A stretch of DNA of 64,000 nt from Rhytidiadelphus loreus. Its lineage: Eukaryota; Streptophyta; Bryopsida; Hypnales; Hylocomiaceae. Every line of letters begins with the position of its first letter. The stretch's first letter is position 1. The translations under genes were made by a program, and so were the position numbers. The stretch is taken from positions 37,894,863-37,958,862 of the forward strand of contig OX344761.1 in assembly GCA_947034895.1 (NCBI GenBank), read 5' to 3'. Shown here piece after piece: positions 1-10,080 of the stretch. Below the pieces are notes generated by a model that was given only the letters and a program-made list of their open reading frames with translations, was not told the origin of the DNA and searched no databases.

Positions 1-142
1 TTATCATAGTGCAACACTTGTAGCAGATTATGTACAACCTAAGAGTCATTCTACCAAAAGAAGGTCCATACCGGATCCTCAACCTGATCAATCGACTTCG
101 GCTAAATGTGGGATTCAATTTGGAGTTTTGAGGTACTGAACA
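1..142 (+). other. possible exon-like open stretch, unknown
   Basis: A reading frame open from base 2 encodes a hydrophilic peptide with a basic stretch (KSHSTKRRS) and a Pro/Asp/Gln-rich stretch (IPDPQPDQS), and runs into a possible donor site (TTGAG|GTACTG) near base 141. Base composition is more balanced than the surrounding AT-rich DNA. I could not join it in phase to a downstream exon, so it may be the edge of a gene or transposon lying to the left, or a relic. I recognise no domain. Confidence 0.2.
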
Positions 143-649
143 ACATTGTTTGACTAAATTTGTTTAACTTAATGTTTTGATTCATTGTATTGCGAGTTTC
201 TTAGAAGTGAGCATTCATTTTGTTTGTATTTTTGTTTTTTTATTCATTGTGTTGCAGGTGTTGGTGGCTATGAAAGTCTGAGGACTACTTTGAGGTCACT
301 AAAGTAATTAGTGTAGTTTTGAATTGAAGGGGGACGGCAAGACAAGGTTCTTCAATGATAAGAGATATTTAGAGTTTTGGCTTCTTGATAGAGAGTGAGT
401 GGTAGTCAAGTTTGTGACCTCCTTTACTAAGAAAATTAGGTCCTTCTTGTGCTGTAATACGACCATTATTATGAAGTCGTCTTGAATATTGGGTTTTCTC
501 TTGATTGTCACTTTTGCTCCTTAGACATGGCATCTCTTCTATCACAAACTCTTAATGTTGCTTCCCATTCAAGCTGGCAATTGGAAATGGAGTTTGAACA
601 ATTGTTGTTGTTGTTTTGACTCTTGTTGCCCTTGTTGCTTCTACTCTTG

Positions 650-833
650 TAGATAGCAAAAAGACGAGGAAGAACAATTCTAAGGCAGTTGCCAAAAGAA
701 ACTCTCTTATAGTTGATGGAATAGGTCCTAATGCTGTAAAGAGTACTCGATGCTTAAAACCTCTTTGTATGAAGAAAATTGTCACTAAAAAGGCTCCCCC
801 AAAACAAGAACAAATTGAACGCAAGCGGAATTG
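650..833 (+). other. possible lysine-rich exon, unknown
   Basis: After an acceptor-like site (CTCTTGTAG) an open frame of about 60 codons encodes a Lys-rich peptide (motifs SKKTRKNNSK, VTKKAPPKQEQIERKR) and ends in TGA at 831-833. Its charge pattern resembles a nuclear-protein or transposase tail, but I recognise no family. It may belong with the open pieces at 1-142 and 1474-1878, which lie on the same strand. This could equally be a decayed mobile-element gene. Confidence 0.18.
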
Positions 834-1473
834 AGTGTCACAAATTTTGTTGGCAACTCAGACATCTCACTTGATTGGTTGAAAACAATGAAAATTCCTA
901 GAAAAAAATGTATTTGTAGACTCTATTCTATTGAAAGAAGCAGTGTTATAATGAAGCTCCATTTGTAGATGGTTTGCCGGATTATAGTTGCTAGTGCATC
1001 CATGGTCAACAAACTAATCAAAACCTACTTTGCTTGGAACAAACTAGGAGTTGTCCCTATTGGTCACTAAATCCTCAACAAAACATTACGAAACATTGGT
1101 TTTCACACTTGTATTGGCATACTCAGTTTTGCATTAAAGACAAAGGAGAGGATCACTTCGATGTGTTCAATGGAATTTGACGTCTCAACAAAGGGAAGAA
1201 GGTGTAGAGAAGTATGTTAAACACAGGACTCCTTTTGCGAAAAATCAAGTTGTTTTGACTCATAAAATTCTCATTGAAAGAATTGCTACTTTTTGCAGAT
1301 ACAAACTTAAAAAACAATTGGACAACATACTTCCAGGCACAATCCTCCCCATGCTACAATCAAGACAAAATATCCCGTCTGCTTCATAGGTTCTCCTTAT
1401 TTGGCAAGGCATTATGGAATACACGAGAGTCACTATTATGTGGAAATGTATGATGTAGCCAAATACTGTCACC

Positions 1474-1878
1474 ATGGATGATGTGACTCAAATTTTTTTT
1501 GAGCACACAAATTTTGGATCCCGTCTTGCCGACTTAGGATGGCAAAGGCTAGCTATAGCATTAGATGAGGCTTGTGAAGGCACACAACATGATTTCATGG
1601 TTCTAGGTATTATTTTCAACAATTTTTTTCATTTTCTCTTGCAATTAATTTGTGTTGGCTTCATTGTCCAATTAGTTTGTCTTTATTTCTCTTATTAGTT
1701 TTCTGAATTTGCAGATACAGTTCTTGGAGATGTTGGTCGAATAGTTGACGATATCATTGTTGTTGAAGACACCCAAGACAATCCATTGTCACCCATGGTA
1801 CTTATTAAATACACTCCTCTGATACCTCTGGAGAACACTACTAATAGTATGTACATACCCATTGTATACAGTAATTGA
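1474..1878 (+). CDS. small two-exon ORF, unknown function
   Basis: An ATG at 1474 in a strong plant context (CACCATGG) and preceded by an in-frame TAG opens 44 codons. A donor at 1606/1607 (CTAG|GTATTA) and an acceptor at 1714/1715 (TTTGCAG|AT) join in phase to 54 further codons ending in TGA at 1876-1878, giving about 98 residues. The predicted product is acidic in its middle (GDVGRIVDDIIVVEDTQD) and has no signal peptide or recognised domain. The acceptor at 1456 (GATGTAG) would allow a further 5' exon, so this may be the 3' end of a longer gene or of a degraded transposon. The phase match is the only support beyond the open frame. Confidence 0.3.
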
Positions 1879-2346
1879 AATACTCTCAATAGTTTTGTTG
1901 TTTAGGTTATGATTTTGGAGGGATTTTTTGGTTTCCACACGTCACAATACAAAACGTGTATAACACTTTTAAACTTTGTTTTTCACCCTTTGCAATACTC
2001 ATGAATCCTATTTTCTTTAATTTCATATGAAGTTTTTTTTTGGTGATTCTTCATGTTATAAACTTCAACAACCTTGTACTTTGGTCTTCCTCTCATGGGG
2101 TCATGTGGTTTTTTAATCATTGAGGACGTGTAAATGGGTGCCACATGTGCAAGTTGACATAAAATAAATCAAAATTGTAATCATTTTGAGGATTTGTTCA
2201 CTTTTCCTCACTATAGACTCAATAGACAGAACTCACTATGCAACCATAGCCAAAACAATTTCAACAAACACAATTAGTTTTATAGACAAAATTATCATTC
2301 CACATCAACAAGATCATCAATGAATTGTTCAAACTTTACAAAAATG
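1879..2346. other. AT-rich intergenic DNA, no gene seen
   Basis: I see no coding exon or structured RNA here; the stretch leads into the inverted-repeat element that follows. Confidence 0.4.
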
Positions 2347-2669
2347 CATTGGATGGGATTTGGGGGGGTTGGAGGGCCGTTTCAGGCTGTTCCCAGCTTT
2401 GTTCCCCCATCCGTTCCCCCGGGCATCGAACGCGGATACTAGTTGTTGTTGTTTTCAAAAATAAAAAAATAAAAAATAAAATTTAAAGTTCTTAAAATGA
2501 AAAACAAAGTTACTTCTTTTATTCTTTCTTTTATTCTTTTTTTTTAAATCGATGTGGCAGTCGCTCGACCAAGTCAGCAAGCCTCGCGAACAACCAATTT
2601 TGTCCAGTTTTGTCCAGTTTCCCACTTGGGAACTCGCGGCCCTTCCTTGTAGGGAAATTCCATCTAATG
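2347..2669. mobile_element. MITE-like inverted-repeat element, copy 1
   Basis: The left end starts cattggatgggatttggg and the right end, read on the other strand, starts cattagatggaatttccc. The two ends match imperfectly for about 34 bp, up to a shared gggccg. Roughly 323 bp long, non-coding, GC-richer at the ends and AT-rich in the middle. Its left part is clearly related to the element at 4841-5135 (shared cgtttcaggct and ttgttcccccca-like segments). Such a structure fits a non-autonomous DNA transposon. I could not identify a convincing target-site duplication, so the exact ends are uncertain by a few bases. Confidence 0.55.
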
Positions 2670-4619
2670 ATTCACTACTACAGCTTCAAACTATAGTTTC
2701 ATTCTATCAATTAATACACATTACATTTATAACTGACAATTCATTAATTCTACTTACTCATTTAGAATTAATCCACGACACTTGGATCACTCTTAAACTG
2801 TACAAAATCCTAAACTTACTACCAAAACGCCAGAGATACACACCAATACAACAATTTTTTTAAATCCGATTGCATTAGATGAAGGAATTCATAATACAGG
2901 AAACTAAAACAACTATTCACTAAAAAGAAGACCAAGAAAGTGGGTGCCAAAAACTACTAATTGTCTGGCTATATCAGAAGAGATGAAAACAATTGTTTGT
3001 AACTGCTAAAAATACTAATTGCATGCTAGCTTTCCTCTCATTTCCTTAATCTACTCTGACAACTGGTTCATGGAAATACTTCAAATAGGAGTAACTTGAC
3101 TATTTGTTCACTTTAACTATTTGTCTACGTAATCAAAAAAAATCTTTCCATTCTTTACCAACAAAAGACAAATAGTAAAAAGAACCAAAATTTCAAGTGA
3201 CAACGGCTTTTCTAACCCTTCCAAACTAGGTGAAGTTTTGTCTTTCAACATTCATTTAGGAAAAAATGGTTTGTCCTATAACCTGTGCATTTAGTTAATA
3301 TGTTGGAAAATGGTTTGAAAATATATTTAAAATGTTTTAACCAAAAAAAATTCTTATTCATCTTTAGGAAAATATAACGGGGAGGGTGGTATAAATTGGA
3401 AGAAAAAACTAGTTTGCTAATGATTTTTAAAAGAAATTGAAAATTATTAATTCCAACAATGAGAATGTTGTAGTGAACAACAAATATCTTTCATTTTTAT
3501 TTTTATTTGAAAATTTTCAAAATTGAGAGCAAGAAACAAATTTATATGTTTTTACTACCTTCATTGATGCAAAATAAAACTTCTCATAATTTTTTCCTCA
3601 TTTTTTGGAATTGAATGGTTCAAATAATTTTGAGTAGGTATCAATCTACACAATTTTTTCAAAAAATAATTCATATTTTTTAGAATACAATTTTTCTTGT
3701 TTGGTTTGACATTGAAATCAAAAAAATCCTTCTAAGTTTTGTAATCAAATAAATCACTAGAAAAAAATATATTTCTTGACTGAATTCTTGAAGTTAATCT
3801 TTAGTTTTTTTACAATGTTTTGAGGTCCAAAATTATTCCAAAGTACTCTTATCCAAAACAAGGGTAGAATGTTTATCTTTAATTTATTTCTTAATATATT
3901 CAACTACAAAATCTCTTTTTCATATTGTTCAAGTATACCCTCCTTAAATTTTAGATTAAAAATCCCCACTAGTTGCAAGATCAATGTGCCTAAACTTCAG
4001 AATCAAGACTTATATAGTCCTTTCCAAAAGTAATAATATCCTCTTTCAAACTTAGAGTAGAACATGTGTGCCCAATACCTTTTGTGTTTTAGATAAAATG
4101 TTGGAAAATGTTTTGCAAACTATGTATGGAAAAAAACTTAAACAAAAGAAATTCCACATTGATATTTAAGAAAATTAGGGTTTATAGTGTGGACTTGAAA
4201 AACTTACCAATTTATTTTCACCAAGGACGTGTTCCTTTGGTTATGTGTATTTTTTCTCCATATCAATGGAAATTGTCCAAGTGTTTCAAGGAAGTTTTTT
4301 TTTAATGTACCAATTAAACTTTAACTTTCTAAAGAATTATTTTGCAAGATTAAAAAATTTCCCTTTATAAAAGAAAAAAGAGACATTTAATTGAACCTTG
4401 TCAAGAAGTAGAATTTTTAGTTAATATGTGAAGAGAAAACAAAAAACTTGAATGCAACAAATTTGCACAATGACAATGAAGCGTGTATTGACACTAGTGC
4501 AACGACGGTTCTACTTTGATATAAATTTTCTATGATTTTTCATGTTTGTAAATAGAATATTTTTCTTTGCATAACCTCCAAAGACACTTTTTAACACTAT
4601 TAAATAATATTATATTTAA
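2670..4619. other. intergenic repeat DNA, no gene seen
   Basis: AT-rich and without supportable exons. About 3180-4110 resembles about 19290-19900 in scattered blocks, for example gttttgtctttcaaca with cttttgtctttcaacg, and the ttgcaag-tcaatgtg-ctaaa block near 3975 with its counterpart near 19475. It is therefore a copy of a dispersed non-coding repeat rather than unique sequence. Confidence 0.4.
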
Positions 4620-4720
4620 TATAATTTTTATTATATATATAACATTCAAAAATCTTTCTTAAATTTTTATTATACAAATAATATTTGAAAGTGATTTTTA
4701 GATTTGCCTTAGTTTTGTTG

Positions 4721-4740
4721 ATATATATATATATATATAT
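4721..4740. repeat. (AT)10 microsatellite
   Basis: Ten AT dinucleotides in a row, lying inside the first copy of the local duplication. The second copy has only a short atatat at the matching place, so the expansion is recent or unstable. Confidence 0.9.
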
Positions 4741-4840
4741 ACACATGTTATTATAAAAATCAAACCTTACTCCTATACATTTATGGTTGTCATTGGAATT
4801 TATTTGGCAATGATTTTAGTCAAAGACACTTTGCTAACCG

Positions 4841-5135
4841 CATTAGATGAGATTTGGGACCTTCGGAAGACCGTTTCAGGCTTGTTTCCTTCATTGTTCC
4901 CCCCACAGTGAAAGAATGTCCGGCTATCAGAAAAAATAAATTTAAATTTAAAAATAAATAAAAATAAAAATTCTTGAAATGCAAATTCTTTTTAAAAGTA
5001 AAAAAAATTTGAGAAATGAGGTGGCAAACTCTTGGCCACATAGGACTAATGCAATGTCACCGCAGTAGTGAAGTTTGTTGGTTATCATTACATGATAACT
5101 CATGGTCTTCCAAACTCCCCAAATCTCACCTAATG
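4841..5135. mobile_element. MITE-like inverted-repeat element, copy 2
   Basis: Starts cattagatgagatttggg and ends cccaaatctcacctaatg, which is the inverse with one mismatch. The match continues inward to ggaagacc for a terminal inverted repeat of about 34 bp. Total 295 bp, with no coding capacity. It is the same family as 2347-2669. Flanking bases (accg on the left, acta on the right) give no clear target duplication, so the superfamily stays open. Confidence 0.65.
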
Positions 5136-5348
5136 ACTACTAAATGTTGTAGTTATATCTTTTATTATACATATAACATCACTAGAAGTTAGTCTTAGAC
5201 TTTTGTTATACAAACAACATTCCAAAATGAATTTTAGATTTGCCTTAGTTTTGTTGATATATGTCTTGATATGCTACTTATAAAAAACAAACCTTACTAC
5301 CACACATTTATGGTTATCATTGGAATTTGTTTATCAATGATTTTAATA

Positions 5349-7223
5349 TGGATTTTTTCCAATCTTTGTCTCTCAAAAAGACTCTCCAAAGCATATGAGG
5401 GCATTGAAATTGAATGTAAGGTCCCTTACGCGCTCGGTGTCTAAAAGCGACCATCTTCCATAATGTACATTATTTGTACATTTTTCTTTCTCATTGCACT
5501 AGCAATGTACCAATAGTTTACATTTCAGGAGGTGAACGTTTTGTAATGAACGCCACTTTCTTTCTCATACATCCCAAAGCTTAAAAAGGCATTGAAATTG
5601 GATGTACATTACATTTGAATTAAGTGTAAATGATTCTCATACAACTTTTAGAGTTAGATGAACTCATGAAGTCATGATTAATTTTCAACTTCTTTAAATA
5701 TCTTTTAACCCTCAAAAGATGCCAAAGATGTTTTGTGTCCACCTTTGAATGGTCAACTATACTTTGTGCATATTAAAGAATGGGTGATTTTCTTCTGATT
5801 TTTTGTGTGCAACTTTATTGATGCTATAGCCACATCATTGAGTTAAGATCAAGACATTTTAGTTATTTTATTATTTTATATGAGGTGGTTTATCAAAGCT
5901 ATGGTACACTATCCAATGTGTTTCAATGCTTTGAGCTTTTTCCTTTAAAACTTGATTTTGACCTTAAAAACAATTCTTTGTTTTTTTATATAACTAATAA
6001 AATTAAGCTTCAAAATTGTGGTTTCTACTCTATTTGAAAATAAACAACTTCATTTAAGGTATTTCATGGGCATGGATGTAATATCCAAATGTAGATGAAA
6101 ACATATCACTTTACCCAAAAGTGTGTACATTAATCCAAAAACAAACAATATTGTTTCATGATTTTTTAGCAAATTAGCAATCATGTCCATTGTAAAAGGA
6201 CGTTTTGGGGAACATTTTGTCAATAATTTTCTCTCAAAAAATCATTACTTTTGAGCATCTTTTTACTCAAAGAAAAGAAAATGCAATATTTTGTGATCCC
6301 TTTAGCTTGCAATTGAAAATTTGAAGTAAAATAATGCATTCTAAGAAATTATGCTCATGACAACAACTAAATTTTGAAGTGGATGCTTTGAATAAAAAAA
6401 TTTAGAGGGTACAATAGTTGTTTTGACACCCCCAAATAAGGAGAGAGTGGCATCCTAAGTTTTGGGAAAGTATCAAATTTATACTCTACTTGGCCATTGA
6501 CCAAGTATAATTACAACATAGAACTTTATCTTATAAAATTTAGAAGTACAACATTCCAATATCGAATTTTCCAAAGAGGTAATTATTTACTACCCTGAGA
6601 TTTTTGAATTCTATATTACATTATTGACAATTTTTAATCAATTTTCATATAGAAGTGTAAGAACCATGAGATTGAGATTTTGATTTTTTCGAAATTGAGA
6701 TTTGGAATGTTTATTGTGATTGTGAAAGAACACAATGGCATTTCAGTTATGTAAGATTGCATTTGAAACGGGGTACTTCAATGGAAAACATGGGAGTTAA
6801 ATTGGCAATTTTTTTAAAAAATAGGACAATAATAAAACATTTAATAATATAACTTTGACTCCATTACAGCTTGCATACGGCATCCACATGATGCATTCTC
6901 TGGCGAGCTGGAATCCTCTTTCATTGCCCAACAATCGCCAACAAGAACATTTTAAGAAACCGATGAGTCTACAACAATATTACAACAGTACTACATGTAC
7001 GAACATTCAAAAAATCACACGAACAGAATTCAATCATGTCTACTGAACATCCAAAACCTTTTAAGTTATATTCAAGTTTAACAAAATAAATATTCTCTTC
7101 TTGACAAACATATTTGAACCTCAATGAGAGCAATTGTCACAGAGCACACAATGGAAAATGAAAACGAAAATGTTGAAATGAGCAGTGTAATATTCTAAAG
7201 TTTTCAAAATCAATTAAAACGAC
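5349..7223. other. intergenic DNA, no gene seen
   Basis: AT-rich. A short open frame around 6855-7046 has no recognisable product and no splice context that I can support. No RNA gene was seen. This stretch lies 3' of the MAP kinase and may include its distal 3' flank. Confidence 0.4.
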
Positions 7224-7351
7224 TTCACCCACGTAAAGAATATACCGATATAAAGCATCTTGTTCTCACAAGAAAAAAAATCACTCATTCACCCACCTAA
7301 AGAATATACCGATATAAAGCATCTTGTTCTCACAAGAAAAAAAATCATTCA
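7224..7351. repeat. 64-bp tandem duplication
   Basis: Two adjacent 64-bp units, 7224-7287 and 7288-7351. Each carries aaagaatataccgatataaa and gcatcttgttctcacaagaa and is nearly identical to the other apart from one or two substitutions. The high identity says the duplication is recent. It is non-coding, 0.8 kb downstream of the MAP kinase stop. Confidence 0.85.
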
Positions 7352-7906
7352 TTCACACAACTTGATTGTTGAAGACGACGTCCAGCAAGGAACCTTCACC
7401 TCCTGTGAAGAATGACAAGCACACAGCTGTGGACAACAAGACAGATCAGTCGTGATAACTTATCATAAACAGTTCTCGCCTGTCTGTCTGACAACTTCCA
7501 GATGCAGTGACTTCAGCATGCTTACATTGGTAGACAAGTTGAGCCTACAGAAAACACTTTTGTTCATATGCCAGTAGCCCATCCAAAAACTAAATCCCGC
7601 AAAAAAAAGGAGAAGAAAAAAGGAAGAAAAAAGAGGAAAGAGGAGAAGAAGAAGAAACGTTATAAATACTCCAGTTTCTTTAAAAAGAAAAGACCCTATT
7701 TACACATGACTCGGCACCTCTCTTCGTCTTCTCAGCTACTACACTTCCGTTACAGTTTGTTCAACAAAAAAGAATACACTCATTGTGGCAACGGACAGAT
7801 GGGGCTTACTAACAATGTTTTTTTCTTTTTCCTGCCCATCACCCCAATGATTTCACAGTGGTTTCTAAAATTGCAAAGAAAGAGGCTCTCGCTACAACAG
7901 GCATAG
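7352..7906. other. 3' flank of MAP kinase with purine tract
   Basis: No exon supported. About 7597-7656 is an almost pure A/G run on the plus strand (a C/T run in the sense of the kinase). The rest shows no structure. It could hold the kinase's distal 3' UTR and polyadenylation site, but I saw no clear AATAAA on the minus strand. Confidence 0.35.
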
Positions 7907-8245
7907 TTTTTAGGGTTAGGGTTTGGAGATGACAGCAGCCAACACCGGCAACACCAGCAGGAGCAGCAGCAGGCGCAGCAAGACGAAGAAGAAAAAAGAA
8001 AGCCCATCAGGTCTGTATGGCTGCTGCTTCCGGGTCATCTCATTCCAAACCCTTTCCCGCACTGCGTCTTCCTTGAGTTTTAGGGTTAGGGTTTGGCGAT
8101 GCCATCAGCAACCCCCGCAGCAGCAGCAGCAGCAGGACGAAGAAAGGAAAAGAACGACCATCAGACCTCGATGGCAGCTTCCGGATGGTAGAACAGCATC
8201 TCATTCCAAACCCTTTCCCTTAACGCATCTTCTTTCAGATCTTCA
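7907..8245. repeat. tandem duplication of the MAP kinase 3' end
   Basis: Two units of about 170 bp. Both begin tttagggttagggtttgg, continue through a cag-rich and gaagaa-rich stretch, and end in the coding tail, sharing tcattccaaaccctttccc. The unit at about 8077-8245 contains the real last codons and stop of the kinase. The unit at 7907-8076 is a diverged copy of the same segment, now downstream of the stop. On the sense strand the copy still reads VRERVWNEM and still has TGATGG after it, but has lost the LFYHP part. Confidence 0.8.
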
Positions 8246-8844
8246 TCTTCGAAATCGAATTCAAACGGCGCAGGAGCAGAAGGCTCAACAGACGCGTCGT
8301 GCAGCATCGACAGGTACGGATGCTCCAGCGCTTCGTGCACCGTGATGCGTTTCCGCGGGTCGAACACGAGCATCTTGTCGATCAACTGAATCGCCAGAGG
8401 ATTAGCGCGCGGGTAGAGACGAGCCAGGGAGACGCGGGGAGTGAACGGAAGAGACCGGATGTAGCTCCGTGCTTTCTGCGATTGAATGAAGTGGAGATCG
8501 GTCTCGTCGGGAGAACCGATGATGCTGATGATGAGCTTCAGCTGGTGAATGTAGTCCTTCCCGGGGAAGAGAGGCTTTCGGCCTAAGAGCTCAGCGAAGA
8601 TGCAACCCACGGACCACATGTCGATGGCGGAGGTGTACTCGTCGCAGGAAAGGAGAAGCTCAGGGGCACGGTACCAGCGCGTGACCACGTACTCGGTCAT
8701 GAATTGGCCCTTGTCGCTGCCGGTGCGGGCTAAGCCGAAGTCGCAGATCTTTAAGTCGCAGCTCGCGTTCAGGAGGAGGTTGCTGGGCTTGAGGTCGCGG
8801 TGGAGCACGTTCGCGGAGTGAACGTATTTTAAACCTCGCAACAA
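8161..8844 (-). CDS. MAP kinase exon 2
   Basis: Begins after TGTGCAG with [10 protein letters not shown], in phase with exon 1, and carries the catalytic loop, DFG, TEY, the MAPK insert and the C-terminal tail, ending ...EAAIEV and TGA at 8161-8163. No internal disruption was seen. Confidence 0.94.
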   Translation of the reverse strand: MLRGLKYVHSANVLHRDLKPSNLLLNASCDLKICDFGLARTGSDKGQFMTEYVVTRWYRAPELLLSCDEYTSAIDMWSVGCIFAELLGRKPLFPGKDYIHQLKLIISIIGSPDETDLHFIQSQKARSYIRSLPFTPRVSLARLYPRANPLAIQLIDKMLVFDPRKRITVHEALEHPYLSMLHDASVEPSAPAPFEFDFEDEDLKEDALRERVWNEMLFYHPEAAIEV

Positions 8845-10080
8845 CTGCACAAATCACGCAATGCGTTAGAATCCAATGCCGTGGTCATTGCTAACAAAGG
8901 GGCGATCAATGGAAATTGCAAATTTAAGACGGAGCAATTGCCCGCTTCAGTTGGAGAAAACAATGCCATCGCCATCGCCAACGAAGTCGAATCGATGGGA
9001 ATGTAAGAGGGATTCATTCTCTGCTTCAGTTGACAACCAATGCTGTCGCCATCGCCATCGCTAACAAAGGGCGATCAATGGAAATTGAAAATTTAGGACG
9101 GATCAATTCTCCGCTTCAGATGGAAAAAACAATGCCGTTGCCATCGCCAACAAAGTCGATCAACAGAAATTGCAAAGGTACGAAGGATCGTCTCCGCTTC
9201 AGTAGGAAAAAACAATGCCATCGCCAATTCCTACAAAGTTGATCGATGGAAATCGGAAATATAAGAAGGATAAATTCTCTGCTTCAGTTGAAAAAACTAA
9301 TGCCATTGCCATCGCCGACATAATCGATCGATGAAAATTACAAATTTAAGAAGGATAAAAATAAGAAGGATCGAAAATAAGAAGGGTTCTCCGCTCCAGT
9401 TGACAAAAAATAATCCCATCGCCATTTCCAACATCGATCAATGGAAATTGCAAAGTACGAAGGATCGTCTCAGATTCAGTCGAAGAAACCATGCCATCGC
9501 CATTTCCAACAACACCGATCAATGGAAATTGCCAAAGTAAGAAGGATCAATTCTCTACTTCAGTCGAAGGAACAGCGCCATCGCCATTGCCAACAGCATC
9601 GATGAATAGAAGTTGCAAAGGTAAGAGCCCCGATCAATTCCGTGCACCCTCTCTCACCTGATAGATAAAATACTGGCAGTGATCATCCGTGAGCGTCTGC
9701 GACGACCGTATGATCTGATGCAGGTCCGTATCCATCAACTCATACACAATGTACACATCGTTGAAGCTCTGTCTCCCCACGGGCTTCATGATGTCCTTCA
9801 CCGCGATGATATTCTCATGGAACAAGTGGCGCAGCAACCGAATCTCCCGCAACGTCCTCCTCGCATCCGTCGTATTCTCAAACGCATTCGTGATCTTCTT
9901 GATCGCCACGCGATCCCCTGTTTCGTTGTTCTTCGCCGAGCACACCACTCCATACGCGCCTTTCCCAATCGGCTTGATCGGGACGTACTTGGTGTCGATC
10001 TCGAACACGCTCCGCCACAACATGTAGTGGTGTTTCCCTGGCGGACAGGTGCCCTCGGGAACTTCCACTTTCGTTGCCAT
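8161..10080 (-). CDS. MAP kinase, TEY type, plant group C-like
   Basis: A serine/threonine kinase at the end of a MAPK cascade, phosphorylated by a MAPK kinase on TEY and acting on cytosolic and nuclear substrates. Two exons, 9658-10080 (141 codons) and 8161-8844 (227 codons plus TGA), give 368 residues, the usual length. Visible are the glycine loop GKGAYG (39-44), catalytic lysine K61 in VAIKK, HRD with D158, DFG 176-178, activation motif TEY 191-193 and RWYRAPE. The start at 10080 (GAGAATGG) matches the family; upstream in-frame codons lack an ATG. The two-exon structure, the N-terminal [14 protein letters not shown] and the tail [12 protein letters not shown] point to group C (MPK1/2/7/14). 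However, LHDASVEP before the tail resembles the common docking motif (LHDxxEEP) of groups A and B. The product looks intact and active. The intron is a minisatellite and the 3' end is duplicated downstream. Confidence 0.95.
8876..9650. repeat. degenerate ~80-bp minisatellite filling the kinase intron
   Basis: About nine imperfect tandem units, each 76-112 bp, run through nearly the whole 813-bp intron (8845-9657). On the plus strand each unit shows, in order: aatgccatcgccatcgccaa, then a gatcaatggaaattgcaaa-like block, then gaaggatc, then ttctccgcttcagttg. Starts lie near 8876, 8962, 9040, 9131, 9214, 9299, 9411, 9489 and 9573. Units differ by many substitutions, so the array is old. The units are GC-richer than other introns in this window. 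Confidence 0.85.
9658..10080 (-). CDS. MAP kinase exon 1
   Basis: Codes for residues 1-141, from [10 protein letters not shown] through the glycine loop, the catalytic Lys and the C-helix to QYFIYQ. It ends in phase 0 at CAG|GTGAGA. Base composition is clearly GC-richer than the flanks. Confidence 0.93.

Larger units (their letters stand above)
4620..5348. repeat. local duplication flanking an inserted element
   Basis: About 4620-4822 and 5156-5348 are direct repeats. Both contain gatttgccttagttttgttg and, further on, acatttatggtt-tcattggaattt followed by caatgattttа-like sequence, in the same order and at an offset of about 530 bp. The inverted-repeat element 4841-5135 sits between them. 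This suggests either a tandem duplication that later received the element in one unit, or a rearrangement that involved the element. Confidence 0.6.

Noticed and set aside
6855..7046. Small plus-strand ORF starting MTPLQLAYG
   Set aside because: No domain, no splice context and no conserved neighbour; LQLAYG alone is not evidence for a retroelement integrase.
7568..8345. Long plus-strand frames over the kinase 3' end (Lys-rich and Ser/Arg-rich products)
   Set aside because: They are antisense to well-supported kinase coding sequence or come from the purine-rich tract and the duplicated tail.
9634..9657. Read-through of kinase exon 1 past CAG into VREGARN
   Set aside because: The kinase family continues QLLRGLKY, supplied exactly by the second exon after GT-AG splicing.
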